Positions 1-6,929 of a stretch of 9,075 nucleotides of DNA are shown one piece after another. Made by a program: the position numbers and the translations under genes. Every line of letters starts with the position of its first letter. The stretch's first letter is position 1. Below the pieces are notes generated by a model. The model saw only the letters and a program-made list of their open reading frames with translations. It had not been told where the DNA came from and searched no databases. Where the stretch lies: contig JASIGS010000032.1 in NCBI GenBank assembly GCA_030052355.1, forward strand, positions 1 through 9,075, written 5' to 3'. This DNA is from Streptosporangiaceae bacterium. Its GTDB lineage: Bacteria; Actinomycetota; Actinomycetes; Streptosporangiales; Streptosporangiaceae.

Positions 1-198
1 GCCGATCCGAAGGCCTGCCAGTGCGGCGAGGTGCTCAAGGGTGTGCTGAAGCCGTGGGAGTGCAAGGTGTTCGGCACCGCCTGCACGCCCGAGACGCCGA
101 TCGGCACGTGCATGGTCTCGCCGGAGGGCGCCTGCGCCGCGTACTACAACTATGGCCGGCTAACCCGGCATCGGGTGACGGAGGCGAGCCGGTCATGA
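1..198 (+). CDS. hypD: Hydrogenase maturation protein HypD, C-terminal end (5' partial)
   Basis: This is the last 65 residues of HypD; the rest lies upstream of the window. HypD is the iron-sulfur scaffold that, with HypC, carries the Fe(CN)2CO unit before it is delivered to the hydrogenase large subunit. The visible part is cysteine-rich, with Cys at fragment residues 6, 8, 21, 28, 37 and 45. It contains [32 protein letters not shown] and AAYYNYGR, the characteristic HypD C-terminus that binds the [4Fe-4S] cluster. The family is usually about 370 residues, so roughly a sixth is present. The stop overlaps the hypE start (ATGA, 195-198), so the two genes are translationally coupled. Identification rests on recognised motifs and on the hyp context. 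Confidence 0.95.
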   Translation, partial: ADPKACQCGEVLKGVLKPWECKVFGTACTPETPIGTCMVSPEGACAAYYNYGRLTRHRVTEASRS

Positions 199-1337
199 CC
201 GCGGGCTGGGTGGAGCAAGCGCTGCGCGGGCATGCTGACGAACAGCATCCGGATGCGGCTCGCCAGCCCGTCCGCGAGGAACTGGTGCTGGAGCGGATAG
301 ACCGGGCCCGCCGGGCGCGGCCGCGGATCCGTGAAGATCGCATCACGATGTCGCACGGGGCCGGCGGCAAGGCGACGCAGACCCTGATCGAGGCGGTCTT
401 CCTGGAGGCGTTCCGCAACCCGCGGCTCGAGCCGCTCGAGGACGCGGCCCGGCTCGCCGTGGGCGGCGCCACGCTCGCCATGACCACGGACTCGTACGTG
501 GTATCGCCGCTCTTCTTTCCCGGCGGTGACATCGGCGACCTGGCCGTGAACGGCACCGTCAACGACCTGGCCGTGTCTGGAGCGGTCCCGCTGTACTTGT
601 CGGCCGGCTTCATCCTGGAGGAAGGCTTCGGAGTCGCGGATCTCACCAGGATCGCCGCCTCGATGCGGACGGCAGCCGAGCGGGCTGGCGTTCAGGTAGT
701 GACCGGTGACACCAAAGTCGTGGAAAAGGGCAAGGCCGACGGCTGCTACGTCAACACCGCGGGCGTCGGGCTGCTTCCGGGTGACCGCTCACTAGGGGTC
801 GCGGCCGCCACGCCGGGCGACGTCATACTGGTGTCCGGCCCCATCGGCGACCACGGCGTGACCATCATGCTCGCCCGCGGTGGACTCGACATCGAAGCGG
901 ATATCTGCTCCGACACCGCGCCGCTCAATGGGCTGGCCGCCGGCCTGCTCGCCGCGGCGCCCGGCCTGCGCGCGATGCGCGATGCCACCCGGGGCGGTGT
1001 CGCGACAATCCTGAACGAGATCGCCGCCGCTGCCCAGGTCGGCGTCATGGTGACAGAGGACGACATCCCCGTCCGCCCCGAGGTACGCGGCGCGTGCGAG
1101 CTGCTGGGCATCGATCCTATGTACGTCGCCTGCGAAGGCCGGCTCGTAGCCGTTGTCAGCCCCGAGGATGCCGAAGCCGCGCTGGCGGCCCTGCACGCGC
1201 ATCCGCTCGGGGCGGATGCGGCGGTCATCGGAACGGTCAGCGACGGCCCGCCAGGCATCGTCACGCTCAAGACCGCCTTCGGGGGCACCAGGATCGTGGA
1301 CCTGCTCGTCGGAGACCCGCTGCCGCGGATTTGCTGA
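195..1337 (+). CDS. hypE: Hydrogenase maturation protein HypE (thiocarboxamide dehydratase)
   Basis: HypE takes a carbamoyl group from HypF onto its C-terminal cysteine and dehydrates it with ATP to a thiocyanate, the source of the active-site cyanides. The 380-residue product belongs to the PurM/SelD-like ATP-binding family. Visible motifs are [14 protein letters not shown] (53-66), TTDSYVV (97-103), GDTKVVEKG (171-179) and [10 protein letters not shown] (261-270). It ends in PRIC, so the acceptor Cys380 is intact. ATG 195 is chosen because GGAGG at 180-184 lies 10 nt upstream and the ATG overlaps the hypD stop. The frame stays open further upstream to 21, but that part antiparallels nothing in the family and overlaps hypD. 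About 50 charged residues precede the usual start of the HypE fold, longer than in E. coli HypE. hypF follows after 32 nt, probably in the same operon. Confidence 0.96.
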   Translation: MTAGWVEQALRGHADEQHPDAARQPVREELVLERIDRARRARPRIREDRITMSHGAGGKATQTLIEAVFLEAFRNPRLEPLEDAARLAVGGATLAMTTDSYVVSPLFFPGGDIGDLAVNGTVNDLAVSGAVPLYLSAGFILEEGFGVADLTRIAASMRTAAERAGVQVVTGDTKVVEKGKADGCYVNTAGVGLLPGDRSLGVAAATPGDVILVSGPIGDHGVTIMLARGGLDIEADICSDTAPLNGLAAGLLAAAPGLRAMRDATRGGVATILNEIAAAAQVGVMVTEDDIPVRPEVRGACELLGIDPMYVACEGRLVAVVSPEDAEAALAALHAHPLGADAAVIGTVSDGPPGIVTLKTAFGGTRIVDLLVGDPLPRIC

Positions 1338-1369
1338 CCGGCCCAACCAGTGCACTGACCGGGTGAGCC

Positions 1370-3646
1370 GTGAAGGAGCTAGTGCGAGCCGCAGTGCGGG
1401 TCGAGGGCACCGTTCAGGGCGTTGGCTTCCGGCCGTTCGCCTATGGGCTGGCGGCCCGGCTTGGCCTGAGCGGCTTTGTCGGGAACGACGCCGATGGAGT
1501 GTTCGCCGAGATACAGGGGCCGCCTGCCGCCGTCGCGGAGTTTCTCTCGCTGCTGGAGAATGACCCGCCGCCGCTGGCCAGAATCGACCGCGTTGTCGTG
1601 AGCGACCTGGTCCCGGACGCGAAGTCAGGCTTCGTCATCGTCCCGAGCCGGCCGGGAGACGCACGCCGGGCCGCTGTGGCGGCCGACTCCGCGACCTGCG
1701 CGCGCTGCCTCGCCGAGCTGAACGACCCCGCAGACCGGCGGTACCGCTACCCGTTCATCAACTGCACGGACTGCGGCCCGCGGTTCACGATCGTCCGCGA
1801 CGTACCCTACGACCGCAAGATGACGACGATGGCGTCGTTCGTGATGTGCGGCGCGTGCGCCGCCGAGTACCACGATCCCGCCAGCCGGCGGTTCCACGCT
1901 CAGCCCGTGTGCTGCGCGGATTGCGGACCGCGCCTCATCCTCACTAGCGCCGATGGCCAGCCGCTTGCTGGTGACGCGCTGGCCGTGGCGGCGGACCTGC
2001 TGCGCCGCGGCCACGTGCTCGCGGTCAAGGGGCTGGGCGGATATCACCTGGCGGTCGATGCGGGCTGCGAGCGTGCCGCTTCCTTGCTCCGCTCCCGAAA
2101 GCACCGGGAGGACAAGCCGTTCGCGGTGATGGTCGCCGACCTCGATGCGGCCCGTGCGCTCTGTGACGCCGGCGATACTTCACTTGACCTGCTGACCAGC
2201 CAGCGACGGCCGATCGTGCTCATGCCGCGAAAGCCTGGCAGCGGTGTGGCGGCCGCGGTCGCGCCGGGTAACAGCGAGCTCGGGATCATGCTCCCGTACA
2301 CTCCGCTGCACCACCTGCTGCTGGCCGAGGCCGCCGTTCCGCTGGTGCTGACCAGCGGGAACCTGTCTGACGAGCCGATCGCGTACGAGGACGCCGATGC
2401 GCTGAAACGACTCGGTGCCGTCGCCGACGCGTTCCTCGCCCACGACCGCGCTATCCAGACCCGCACCGACGACTCGGTGGTTCGCGCTTTCCGCGGGCAG
2501 CCGCTGCCCATCCGCCGGTCCCGCGGCTTCGTTCCGGAACCCATCCCGGTAGCTGGCGGATTCCCGCGGCCCGTACTGGCCTGCGGGGCAGAGCTGAAGA
2601 ACACGTTCTGCCTCGGCAAGGAGCGCCACGCCTTCGTCTCGCACCACATCGGCGACCTGGAGAACGCCGAGACACTGCGCTCTTTCACCGAGGGAATCGA
2701 GCACTTCAAGCGGCTGTTCGACATCGAGCCTGACGTGGTCGCCCACGACCTGCACCCCGACTACCTGTCGACCAAGTACGCGTCCGATCTCACCGCCGTA
2801 GAGCTGATCGGCATTCAGCACCACCACGCGCACGTCGCCGCCTGCCTCGCCGACAACGGGGAACAAGGCCCGGTCATCGGGGTCGCGTTCGACGGCACAG
2901 GTTACGGGACAGACGGCACCATCTGGGGCGGCGAGTTCCTCGTGGCCGACCTGGCCGGCTTCGAACGGGCCGGCCATCTCGCCTGCGTTCCGATGCCCGG
3001 AGGGGCTGCCGCGATCAGGAATCCGTGGCGGATGGCCGCTGCCTACCTGGACGCCTCCGGCTTGATCGACACTGACTGGCTCGGCGTCACCCATCGAAAC
3101 GCCCGCGACTGGCAGCTCGTCCGGACGCTAGCCAGCCGCCGGATCAATTCGCCGCTCACCTCGAGCGCGGGCAGGCTATTCGATGCGGCCGCCGCCATCC
3201 TTGGCGTTCGGGACCGCGTCAACTATGAGGGTCAGGCAGCGATCGAGCTTGAACAACTCGCCGTGCAGAGCCGGGCGCGCTCGGGCTACCGGGCATCAGT
3301 TACCCCGGCAGTCACGTTCCGGGTCAACGCCGCCGATCTCATCGCCGCGGTGGCGGACGACTTGCGCCAGGGGGTCCGCCGCGAGGTAGTCGCCGCTCGG
3401 TTCCATCTGGGCGTCGCGTCGATGATCGAGGATGGCTGCCGGCTCGCGCGGGAGCGCACTGGCCTGGATACGGTCGTGCTATCCGGCGGCGTGTTCCAGA
3501 ACATGCTGCTGCTGCACGCGGCTGTTGACCGCCTCGCGGCCCTAGGCTTCCGCGTTTTGCTGCACTCCCGGGTACCTTGCAACGACGGCGGGATCAGCCT
3601 CGGCCAGGCTGCGGTGGCGGCCGCACGTCTTAGTGCGCGGATCTAG
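1370..3646 (+). CDS. hypF: Carbamoyltransferase HypF
   Basis: HypF makes carbamoyl-adenylate from carbamoyl phosphate and ATP and passes the carbamoyl group to the C-terminal cysteine of HypE. The 758-residue product has the full family architecture. The acylphosphatase domain is at about 8-95, with GTVQGVGFRPF (13-23, Arg21) and VGND (Asn39). Two zinc fingers follow the family spacing CX2C-X18-CX2C-X24-CX2C-X18-CX2C exactly (Cys110/113/132/135 and 160/163/182/185). The YrdC-like domain is at about 205-390, with KGLGGYHLAVDA (220-231) and TSGNLSDEP (328-336). The Kae1-like domain fills the rest, with HHHAHVAACL (484-493), DGTGYGTDGTIWGGE (508-522), LSGGVFQN (704-711) and NDGGISLGQ (738-746). 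An in-frame TGA at 1364-1366 limits the start to GTG 1370 or GTG 1382. The first is preferred because GGAG at 1375-1378 is too close to serve 1382. Its 3' end overlaps convergent hypB. Confidence 0.97.
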   Translation: MKELVRAAVRVEGTVQGVGFRPFAYGLAARLGLSGFVGNDADGVFAEIQGPPAAVAEFLSLLENDPPPLARIDRVVVSDLVPDAKSGFVIVPSRPGDARRAAVAADSATCARCLAELNDPADRRYRYPFINCTDCGPRFTIVRDVPYDRKMTTMASFVMCGACAAEYHDPASRRFHAQPVCCADCGPRLILTSADGQPLAGDALAVAADLLRRGHVLAVKGLGGYHLAVDAGCERAASLLRSRKHREDKPFAVMVADLDAARALCDAGDTSLDLLTSQRRPIVLMPRKPGSGVAAAVAPGNSELGIMLPYTPLHHLLLAEAAVPLVLTSGNLSDEPIAYEDADALKRLGAVADAFLAHDRAIQTRTDDSVVRAFRGQPLPIRRSRGFVPEPIPVAGGFPRPVLACGAELKNTFCLGKERHAFVSHHIGDLENAETLRSFTEGIEHFKRLFDIEPDVVAHDLHPDYLSTKYASDLTAVELIGIQHHHAHVAACLADNGEQGPVIGVAFDGTGYGTDGTIWGGEFLVADLAGFERAGHLACVPMPGGAAAIRNPWRMAAAYLDASGLIDTDWLGVTHRNARDWQLVRTLASRRINSPLTSSAGRLFDAAAAILGVRDRVNYEGQAAIELEQLAVQSRARSGYRASVTPAVTFRVNAADLIAAVADDLRQGVRREVVAARFHLGVASMIEDGCRLARERTGLDTVVLSGGVFQNMLLLHAAVDRLAALGFRVLLHSRVPCNDGGISLGQAAVAAARLSARI

Positions 3647-4412
3647 GCACGCCGAGCACGCTGCGAGTTAGCCAGGTGCACCAGTCGTCGATGCCTTGGC
3701 CGGTCTTCACGCTCGCCTCGATCGTTACCGCACCTGGATTCACCGCACGCAGGCTGGCGTAAAACCGGCCGAGATCAAAGTCCAGGTACGGAAGCAGATC
3801 CATCTTGTTGATCACGACCAGGTCGGCTGACCGGAACATGACCGGGTATTTCAGCGGCTTCTCCTCACCTTCGGTGATCGAGAACACCATGGCGCGTGCG
3901 TTCTCTCCTACCGCGAACTCGGCCGGGCAAACGAGGTTCCCCACGTTCTCGATGATGACCAAGTCCAGATCGGGAAGCGGCAGCCTGGGCAGCGCGGATC
4001 GCACCATCGGTGCGTCCAGGTGGCACTCACCACCAAATCCGTGGCCGGTATTGACGAGTGCGATCGCCGCGCCGAATCCTGCCAGCCGGTCAGCATCCAG
4101 GCTCGTTTCGATATCGCCTTCGATGATCCCGAAGCGGAGCTTGCCGGCGAGTCGCGACAGCGTCTCGCGCAACAGCGCCGTCTTGCCGGCTCCCGGCGAG
4201 GACATGAGGTTCACGACCCGTACGCCCGCGGCGTCAAACTCGGCGTGGTTCGCCGCGGCGGTGCGGTCGTTCTCGTCGAAGATCCGCTCAAGCACGGTGA
4301 TCCGCTCAGCGCCTGTCCGGTACCCGGAATGATCGGCGAGGCCGTGTCCGCCCTGGTCATGGACATCGTGGTCATGGTCACTGTGATCACCGTGGCGGTG
4401 GAAACGGCCCAT
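3630..4412 (-). CDS. hypB: Hydrogenase nickel incorporation GTPase HypB
   Basis: HypB is a SIMIBI-class GTPase that works with HypA to deliver nickel to the hydrogenase large subunit. The 260-residue product has the P-loop SSPGAGKT (71-78), GDIET (99-103), the metal-site GECHLDA with Cys130-His131, NVGNLVCP with Cys162, and the guanine-specificity motif NKMD (202-205). Residues 5-28 carry eight histidines spaced among Asp and Gly. This is the nickel-storing type of N-terminus known from rhizobial HypB, and it lacks the CXXCGC motif of E. coli HypB. ATG at 4410-4412 is chosen because GGAG (minus-strand, 4421-4424) lies 8 nt upstream inside the end of hypA, and only 2 nt separate the hypA stop from this start. 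The open frame extends further up to 4547, but across hypA. It is co-transcribed with hypA, and its stop lies inside hypF. Confidence 0.97.
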   Translation of the reverse strand: MGRFHRHGDHSDHDHDVHDQGGHGLADHSGYRTGAERITVLERIFDENDRTAAANHAEFDAAGVRVVNLMSSPGAGKTALLRETLSRLAGKLRFGIIEGDIETSLDADRLAGFGAAIALVNTGHGFGGECHLDAPMVRSALPRLPLPDLDLVIIENVGNLVCPAEFAVGENARAMVFSITEGEEKPLKYPVMFRSADLVVINKMDLLPYLDFDLGRFYASLRAVNPGAVTIEASVKTGQGIDDWCTWLTRSVLGVPRSAH

Positions 4413-4414
4413 GT

Positions 4415-4753
4415 TCAGACCTCCGTGAGCTCGATAGTGGTGATCAGGAACTCCTCGCCGCTGACCAGTTCCACGCCGGTTCCGCCGCACCGCGGGCAGA
4501 GCATCACCGGCTCGCTGATGACCGCGGTGACGTCGCACTGCTGGCATCGGACTTGCGCGGGAACACTCTCAATCTGCAGCCTCGAGCCCTCCAGCTCGGT
4601 TTCATAGCAGACGACAGACCAGCAGTAGCTCAGCGTTTCGGGAATGACCTGCCTCAATTGTCCGATCCGAACATTTATGACATCGATCCGCCGCCCGTCG
4701 GCGTGCTTCAGCGCTGCACGCGCAATAGACTCGCAAATGGACAGTTCATGCAT
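4415..4753 (-). CDS. hypA: Hydrogenase nickel incorporation protein HypA
   Basis: HypA is the nickel metallochaperone that partners HypB. The 112-residue product has the usual family length. It starts with MHELSICESI, whose first residues, including His2, bind nickel. The structural zinc site is CQQC (Cys70, Cys73) and CPRC (Cys86, Cys89). ATG at 4751-4753 is chosen because the family begins at MHELS; an upstream in-frame ATG at 4792 would add 13 atypical residues. The ribosome binding site is weak (AAAGGCAG about 3-10 nt upstream). It is the first gene of a leftward hypA-hypB unit that converges on hypF. A possible extended -10 promoter lies 130 nt upstream. Confidence 0.96.
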   Translation of the reverse strand: MHELSICESIARAALKHADGRRIDVINVRIGQLRQVIPETLSYCWSVVCYETELEGSRLQIESVPAQVRCQQCDVTAVISEPVMLCPRCGGTGVELVSGEEFLITTIELTEV

Positions 4754-4883
4754 CGGCTGCCTTTGCCGTCCGTGTCGTGTCGGCGTTCTCACCGGCCAGT
4801 TCTGTCCCGACGCTCAAGCCCTGGCAAGAATTGGACCGGCGTTTCCTGACTCTCCACCTACGCTGAGCGAAACCTCTGTCGCG

Positions 4884-4892
4884 ATTATGCCA
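4884..4892 (-). promoter_or_regulatory. Possible extended -10 promoter for hypAB
   Basis: On the minus strand this reads TGGCATAAT: a TGn extension followed by CATAAT, one base from the -10 consensus. No recognisable -35 lies 16-18 bp upstream, as is usual for extended -10 promoters. Transcription would start near 4877 and give hypA a leader of about 120 nt. This is pattern recognition only. Confidence 0.3.
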
Positions 4893-4926
4893 GCATGTGC
4901 TCCTCGGAGCTAGGCCACCAGGACGT

Positions 4927-4942
4927 TTATGGGCAGGCATAA
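4927..4942. promoter_or_regulatory. TTATG-N6-CATAA palindrome, possible operator
   Basis: Two perfect 5-bp arms, TTATG (4927-4931) and CATAA (4938-4942), flank 6 bp. The arm-spacer geometry is that of CRP/FNR-family sites, although the arm sequence is not the canonical TGTGA. Its centre would be about 57 bp upstream of the proposed hypAB start of transcription. AT-rich arms stand out in this GC-rich region. The binding protein is unknown. Confidence 0.3.
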
Positions 4943-5052
4943 GTGTCGTGCCGGCGACTGGGCTGATCCGGGATCGGGATTCGATGGCAGCGCTGTGCGA
5001 GCTGGCGTGGCCGCCTCACTCCGGCCGCTGGGCCTAACCGGAGGAAACCGTG

Positions 5053-5083
5053 TTGACTTCAACGGCACTTGAACTTCTAGGCT
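5053..5083 (+). promoter_or_regulatory. MerR-type promoter/operator of the MFS gene
   Basis: TTGACT (5053-5058) and TAGGCT (5078-5083) are separated by 19 bp, the overlong spacer typical of promoters activated by MerR-family regulators through DNA untwisting. An inverted repeat, TTCAA (5058-5062)-N6-TTGAA (5069-5073), sits between the elements where the MerR dimer binds. The -10 ends 7 nt before the MFS ATG, so the mRNA should be leaderless or nearly so. No MerR-family gene is present in this window, so the regulator would act from elsewhere. Confidence 0.75.
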
Positions 5084-5090
5084 CGTGGTC

Positions 5091-6551
5091 ATGAGCACGG
5101 AAGCCGAGACGCCGCAGCAAACGGCGGCTCCTGTCACACCGGCCCCTGTCGCACCGGCCGATGCCGAACCGGCAGGAGCCAGTGGCGGCCTGTGGTCAGC
5201 ACAACGCCGCGCGCTGACCGTCGGCCTCGTGCTCACGATCACGTTCATCGCCTCAGAGGCCCTCGCCGTGGTGACCATCATGCCCGTGGTCGCCAGGGAC
5301 CTCGGCGGGTTGCGGCTGTACGGCTGGGTCTTCAGCGCGTTCATGCTCGGCAGCGTGGTCGGTATCGTCGCCGCCGGCCGGCAGGCCGACCGGTACGGGC
5401 CGGGCCGGCCGTTCGTCGCCGGGTTGCTGCTGTTCTGCGCGGGCCTCACGGTCGCCGGTCTGGCCCCCACGATGCTCGTGCTGGTGACGGGCCGGGCGCT
5501 GCAGGGAATCGGGGCCGGGGCAGTCCCCGCCGTCGCGTACGTCGCGATCGGCCGCAGCCTGCCCGAGCACCTGCGGGCGCAGATGATGGCGGTCCTGTCC
5601 ACCGCCTGGGTGCTTCCTGGCCTCGCCGGCCCCGCGTTAAGCGCGACGGTCGCGAGCCTCCTCGGCTGGCGGTGGGTGTTTCTCGGCCTGCTGCCGCTCG
5701 TCGCCGCCACCGGCGTCCTGGCCATGCCCGCGCTGTTCCGGCTGGCCAGGGAGCCAAGCCCGGACCGCGAGCCAGCCTCCGAGCACCGCTTCGCTGACGG
5801 GCTAGCGGCAGCAGCGGGCGCAGGCCTGGTCCTGGCCGGGCTGACAACCGCGGCGGGTTCTGGCCAGATCCTGGCCGGTGCCGGCCTGCTCGCTGTCGGC
5901 GCAACGGCACTCAGCTGGGCACTACGCCGGCTGCTGCCCGCCGGCACCTTCACCGCCCGCCGTGGCCTGCCCGCAGTGATCTTGTGCCGTGGCCTGCTGA
6001 CGTTCACCTTCTTCGGCGCGGACGCTTACGTAACGCTGACCATCACGACCATCCGCCATCACTCGCCCGCGCTGGCCGGTCTCGCCGTCACCGGCGCGAC
6101 ACTGGCCTGGACGGCGGGCGCCTGGCTCCAGTCCCGGCTGAACGGGACGTGGGAAGCGCGCCGGCTAGTCCGGGTCGGCCTGGCCGTCGTCGTGGTGGGC
6201 CTTGCCGCGATGGCACTCGTGCTGCTGCCGACCGTGCCTGTCTACCTGGCGCTCGCCGCCTGGACAGTGGCGGGATTCGGGATCGGCATGGCCTACGCGC
6301 CGATCTCCCTGCTTATGCTGCGGGAAGCGCCGCCAGGCCGGGAAGGCTGGGCGTCGGCCTCGCTGAGCATGGCCGACGTGCTCGGCACCGCTCTCGGCAT
6401 CGGCGCGGGCGGTGCTGCCGTAGCCGCCGCGACGGCTCACGGCTGGCCGCTCGCTTCTGGTGTCGGCGTGGCGTTCGCCATCGCCGGCGCGGGTGCCATC
6501 ACGCTGGCCGTCGCGAGCCGGCGATTGCCTCAGTCCGGGCTCGCGACGTAG
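5091..6551 (+). CDS. MFS transporter, DHA2-like multidrug exporter
   Basis: This is a major facilitator superfamily membrane protein of 486 residues, probably a proton-coupled exporter of small molecules. An Ala/Pro/Thr-rich cytoplasmic tail (2-30) precedes about 14 predicted hydrophobic segments, beginning near 43, 79, 107, 128, 168, 195, 236, 260, 294, 327, 360, 384, 424 and 453. That count fits the 14-helix DHA2 group. MFS motif A is seen as GRQADRYGPGRP (96-107) between helices 2 and 3. A motif C-like stretch, LPGLAGP (175-181), in helix 5 is typical of antiporters. ATG 5091 is preferred over the in-frame GTG 5085 because the promoter -10 ends 7 nt before it and no ribosome binding site is present. 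The MerR-type promoter suggests induction by a ligand, often the exported drug. The substrate cannot be told. Confidence 0.9.
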   Translation: MSTEAETPQQTAAPVTPAPVAPADAEPAGASGGLWSAQRRALTVGLVLTITFIASEALAVVTIMPVVARDLGGLRLYGWVFSAFMLGSVVGIVAAGRQADRYGPGRPFVAGLLLFCAGLTVAGLAPTMLVLVTGRALQGIGAGAVPAVAYVAIGRSLPEHLRAQMMAVLSTAWVLPGLAGPALSATVASLLGWRWVFLGLLPLVAATGVLAMPALFRLAREPSPDREPASEHRFADGLAAAAGAGLVLAGLTTAAGSGQILAGAGLLAVGATALSWALRRLLPAGTFTARRGLPAVILCRGLLTFTFFGADAYVTLTITTIRHHSPALAGLAVTGATLAWTAGAWLQSRLNGTWEARRLVRVGLAVVVVGLAAMALVLLPTVPVYLALAAWTVAGFGIGMAYAPISLLMLREAPPGREGWASASLSMADVLGTALGIGAGGAAVAAATAHGWPLASGVGVAFAIAGAGAITLAVASRRLPQSGLAT

Positions 6552-6557
6552 GTCGCG
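6542..6557 (+). terminator. Hairpin across the MFS stop codon, possible terminator
   Basis: CGCGAC (6542-6547) and GTCGCG (6552-6557) form a perfect 6-bp stem around the loop GTAG, which contains the TAG stop codon. There is no T-tract. Actinobacterial terminators often lack one, but the stem is short and could be chance in GC-rich DNA. Confidence 0.25.
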
Positions 6558-6640
6558 TCCAGAAGGCAAAGCCGGTGCCGGAGTCTGCGACGCGTTCCGA
6601 TGAATGGGAACCGCAACGACTGCCAAGCGCGGTCCCGTAG

Positions 6641-6733
6641 CGGAGGCGGACGGGAATCGAACCCGCCGACGACGCGGAGCGCCGTCCACTGGTTTTGAAG
6701 ACCAGGGGGGCCACCAGGCACCCTGACGCCTCC
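6641..6733 (-). tRNA. selC: tRNA-Sec (anticodon UCA)
   Basis: This is a 93-nt selenocysteine tRNA that reads UGA. The anticodon arm is CTGGT-CTTCAAA-ACCAG with anticodon TCA at 6696-6698. The long variable arm has a 7-bp stem, GACGGCG with CGTCGTC, at 6668-6686. The T arm is GCGGG-TTCGATT-CCCGT (6650-6666). The acceptor pairs GGAGGCG with CGCCTCC, followed by a discriminator G (6641). CCA is not encoded. Bacterial tRNA-Sec normally has an 8-bp acceptor stem; here the eighth position would be a T-C mismatch. The extended D stem (GGGTGCC with GGCCCCC around TGGT) also has one T-C mismatch. It stands alone between the MFS and HxlR genes, with no selA, selB or selD in view. The anticodon and variable arm together make the identification firm. 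Confidence 0.93.
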
Positions 6734-6736
6734 GGG

Positions 6737-6929
6737 TCAGACCTTATCGGCCTCCGCCGACGTTCTAAGCCTCCCCAGCACGTGGCCAGCCAGCCGACTG
6801 CGCGGCCGTGGCTTCCCGGTGCGCTCCGACCACCTCCCGAGCGCCCAGGCGTACAGCTCGGCTGCCGCGAGCAGAGAACGACGCAACTCGGCGGGCTCGG
6901 ACGCGGCGGGCGCGGCTGCCTCGCAGCTC
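6737..6929 (-). other. Coding-like open frame between HxlR gene and tRNA-Sec, no clear start
   Basis: Downstream of the HxlR stop, a different minus-strand frame runs to a TGA at 6737-6739, just before the tRNA. Its last 64 or so codons have mostly G or C in third position. They encode a plausible helical, Trp-containing segment (PAELRRSLLAAAELYAWALG, then GRWSERTGKPRPRSRLAGHV). No ATG or GTG occurs in frame after the HxlR stop. The only ATG (7040-7042) would give 101 residues overlapping HxlR by more than 100 nt with random-looking sequence. It may be a decayed gene end, a domain separated by a frameshift, or chance. It resembles no family I recognise, and the stretch must also hold the tRNA promoter. 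Confidence 0.2.
6741..6769 (-). promoter_or_regulatory. Possible promoter of tRNA-Sec
   Basis: On the minus strand, CTTAGA (6764-6769) and TAAGGT (6741-6746) are 17 bp apart, and the second ends 7 nt before the mature 5' end of the tRNA. The -10 fits the actinobacterial TAnnnT pattern; the -35 match is poor. Transcription would start almost at the tRNA itself. Confidence 0.35.

Larger units (their letters stand above)
4754..5090. other. Intergenic region between divergent hypA and MFS genes
   Basis: These 337 nt separate two divergent genes and show no convincing coding sequence. The longest sensible small frame (47 codons from ATG 4929) has noticeably lower GC at third positions than the neighbouring genes. 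Sites seen within it are a possible extended -10 promoter for hypAB (4884-4892), a 16-bp palindrome (4927-4942), a short GATCC-G-GGATC palindrome (4965-4975) with no assigned role, and the MerR-type promoter of the MFS gene (5053-5083). Confidence 0.7.

Noticed and set aside
21..194. Upstream extension of hypE to 21
   Set aside because: It overlaps hypD in another frame, has no HypE similarity, and a good ribosome binding site supports ATG 195.
2044..3094. Two long minus-strand frames inside hypF
   Set aside because: They lie opposite a complete HypF with all its motifs, and their products resemble no family.
4929..5072. 47-codon plus-strand frame with AGGA 5 nt upstream, in the hypA-MFS gap
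   Set aside because: Third-position GC is clearly lower than in the neighbouring genes, no motif is seen, and its end runs into the MerR-type promoter.
4910..6007. Long open frame on the minus strand (365 codons) antisense to the MFS gene
   Set aside because: The product is a low-complexity Ala/Pro/Arg/Ser sequence with no domain. It is the usual antisense shadow of a GC-rich gene, while the plus strand encodes a clear transporter.
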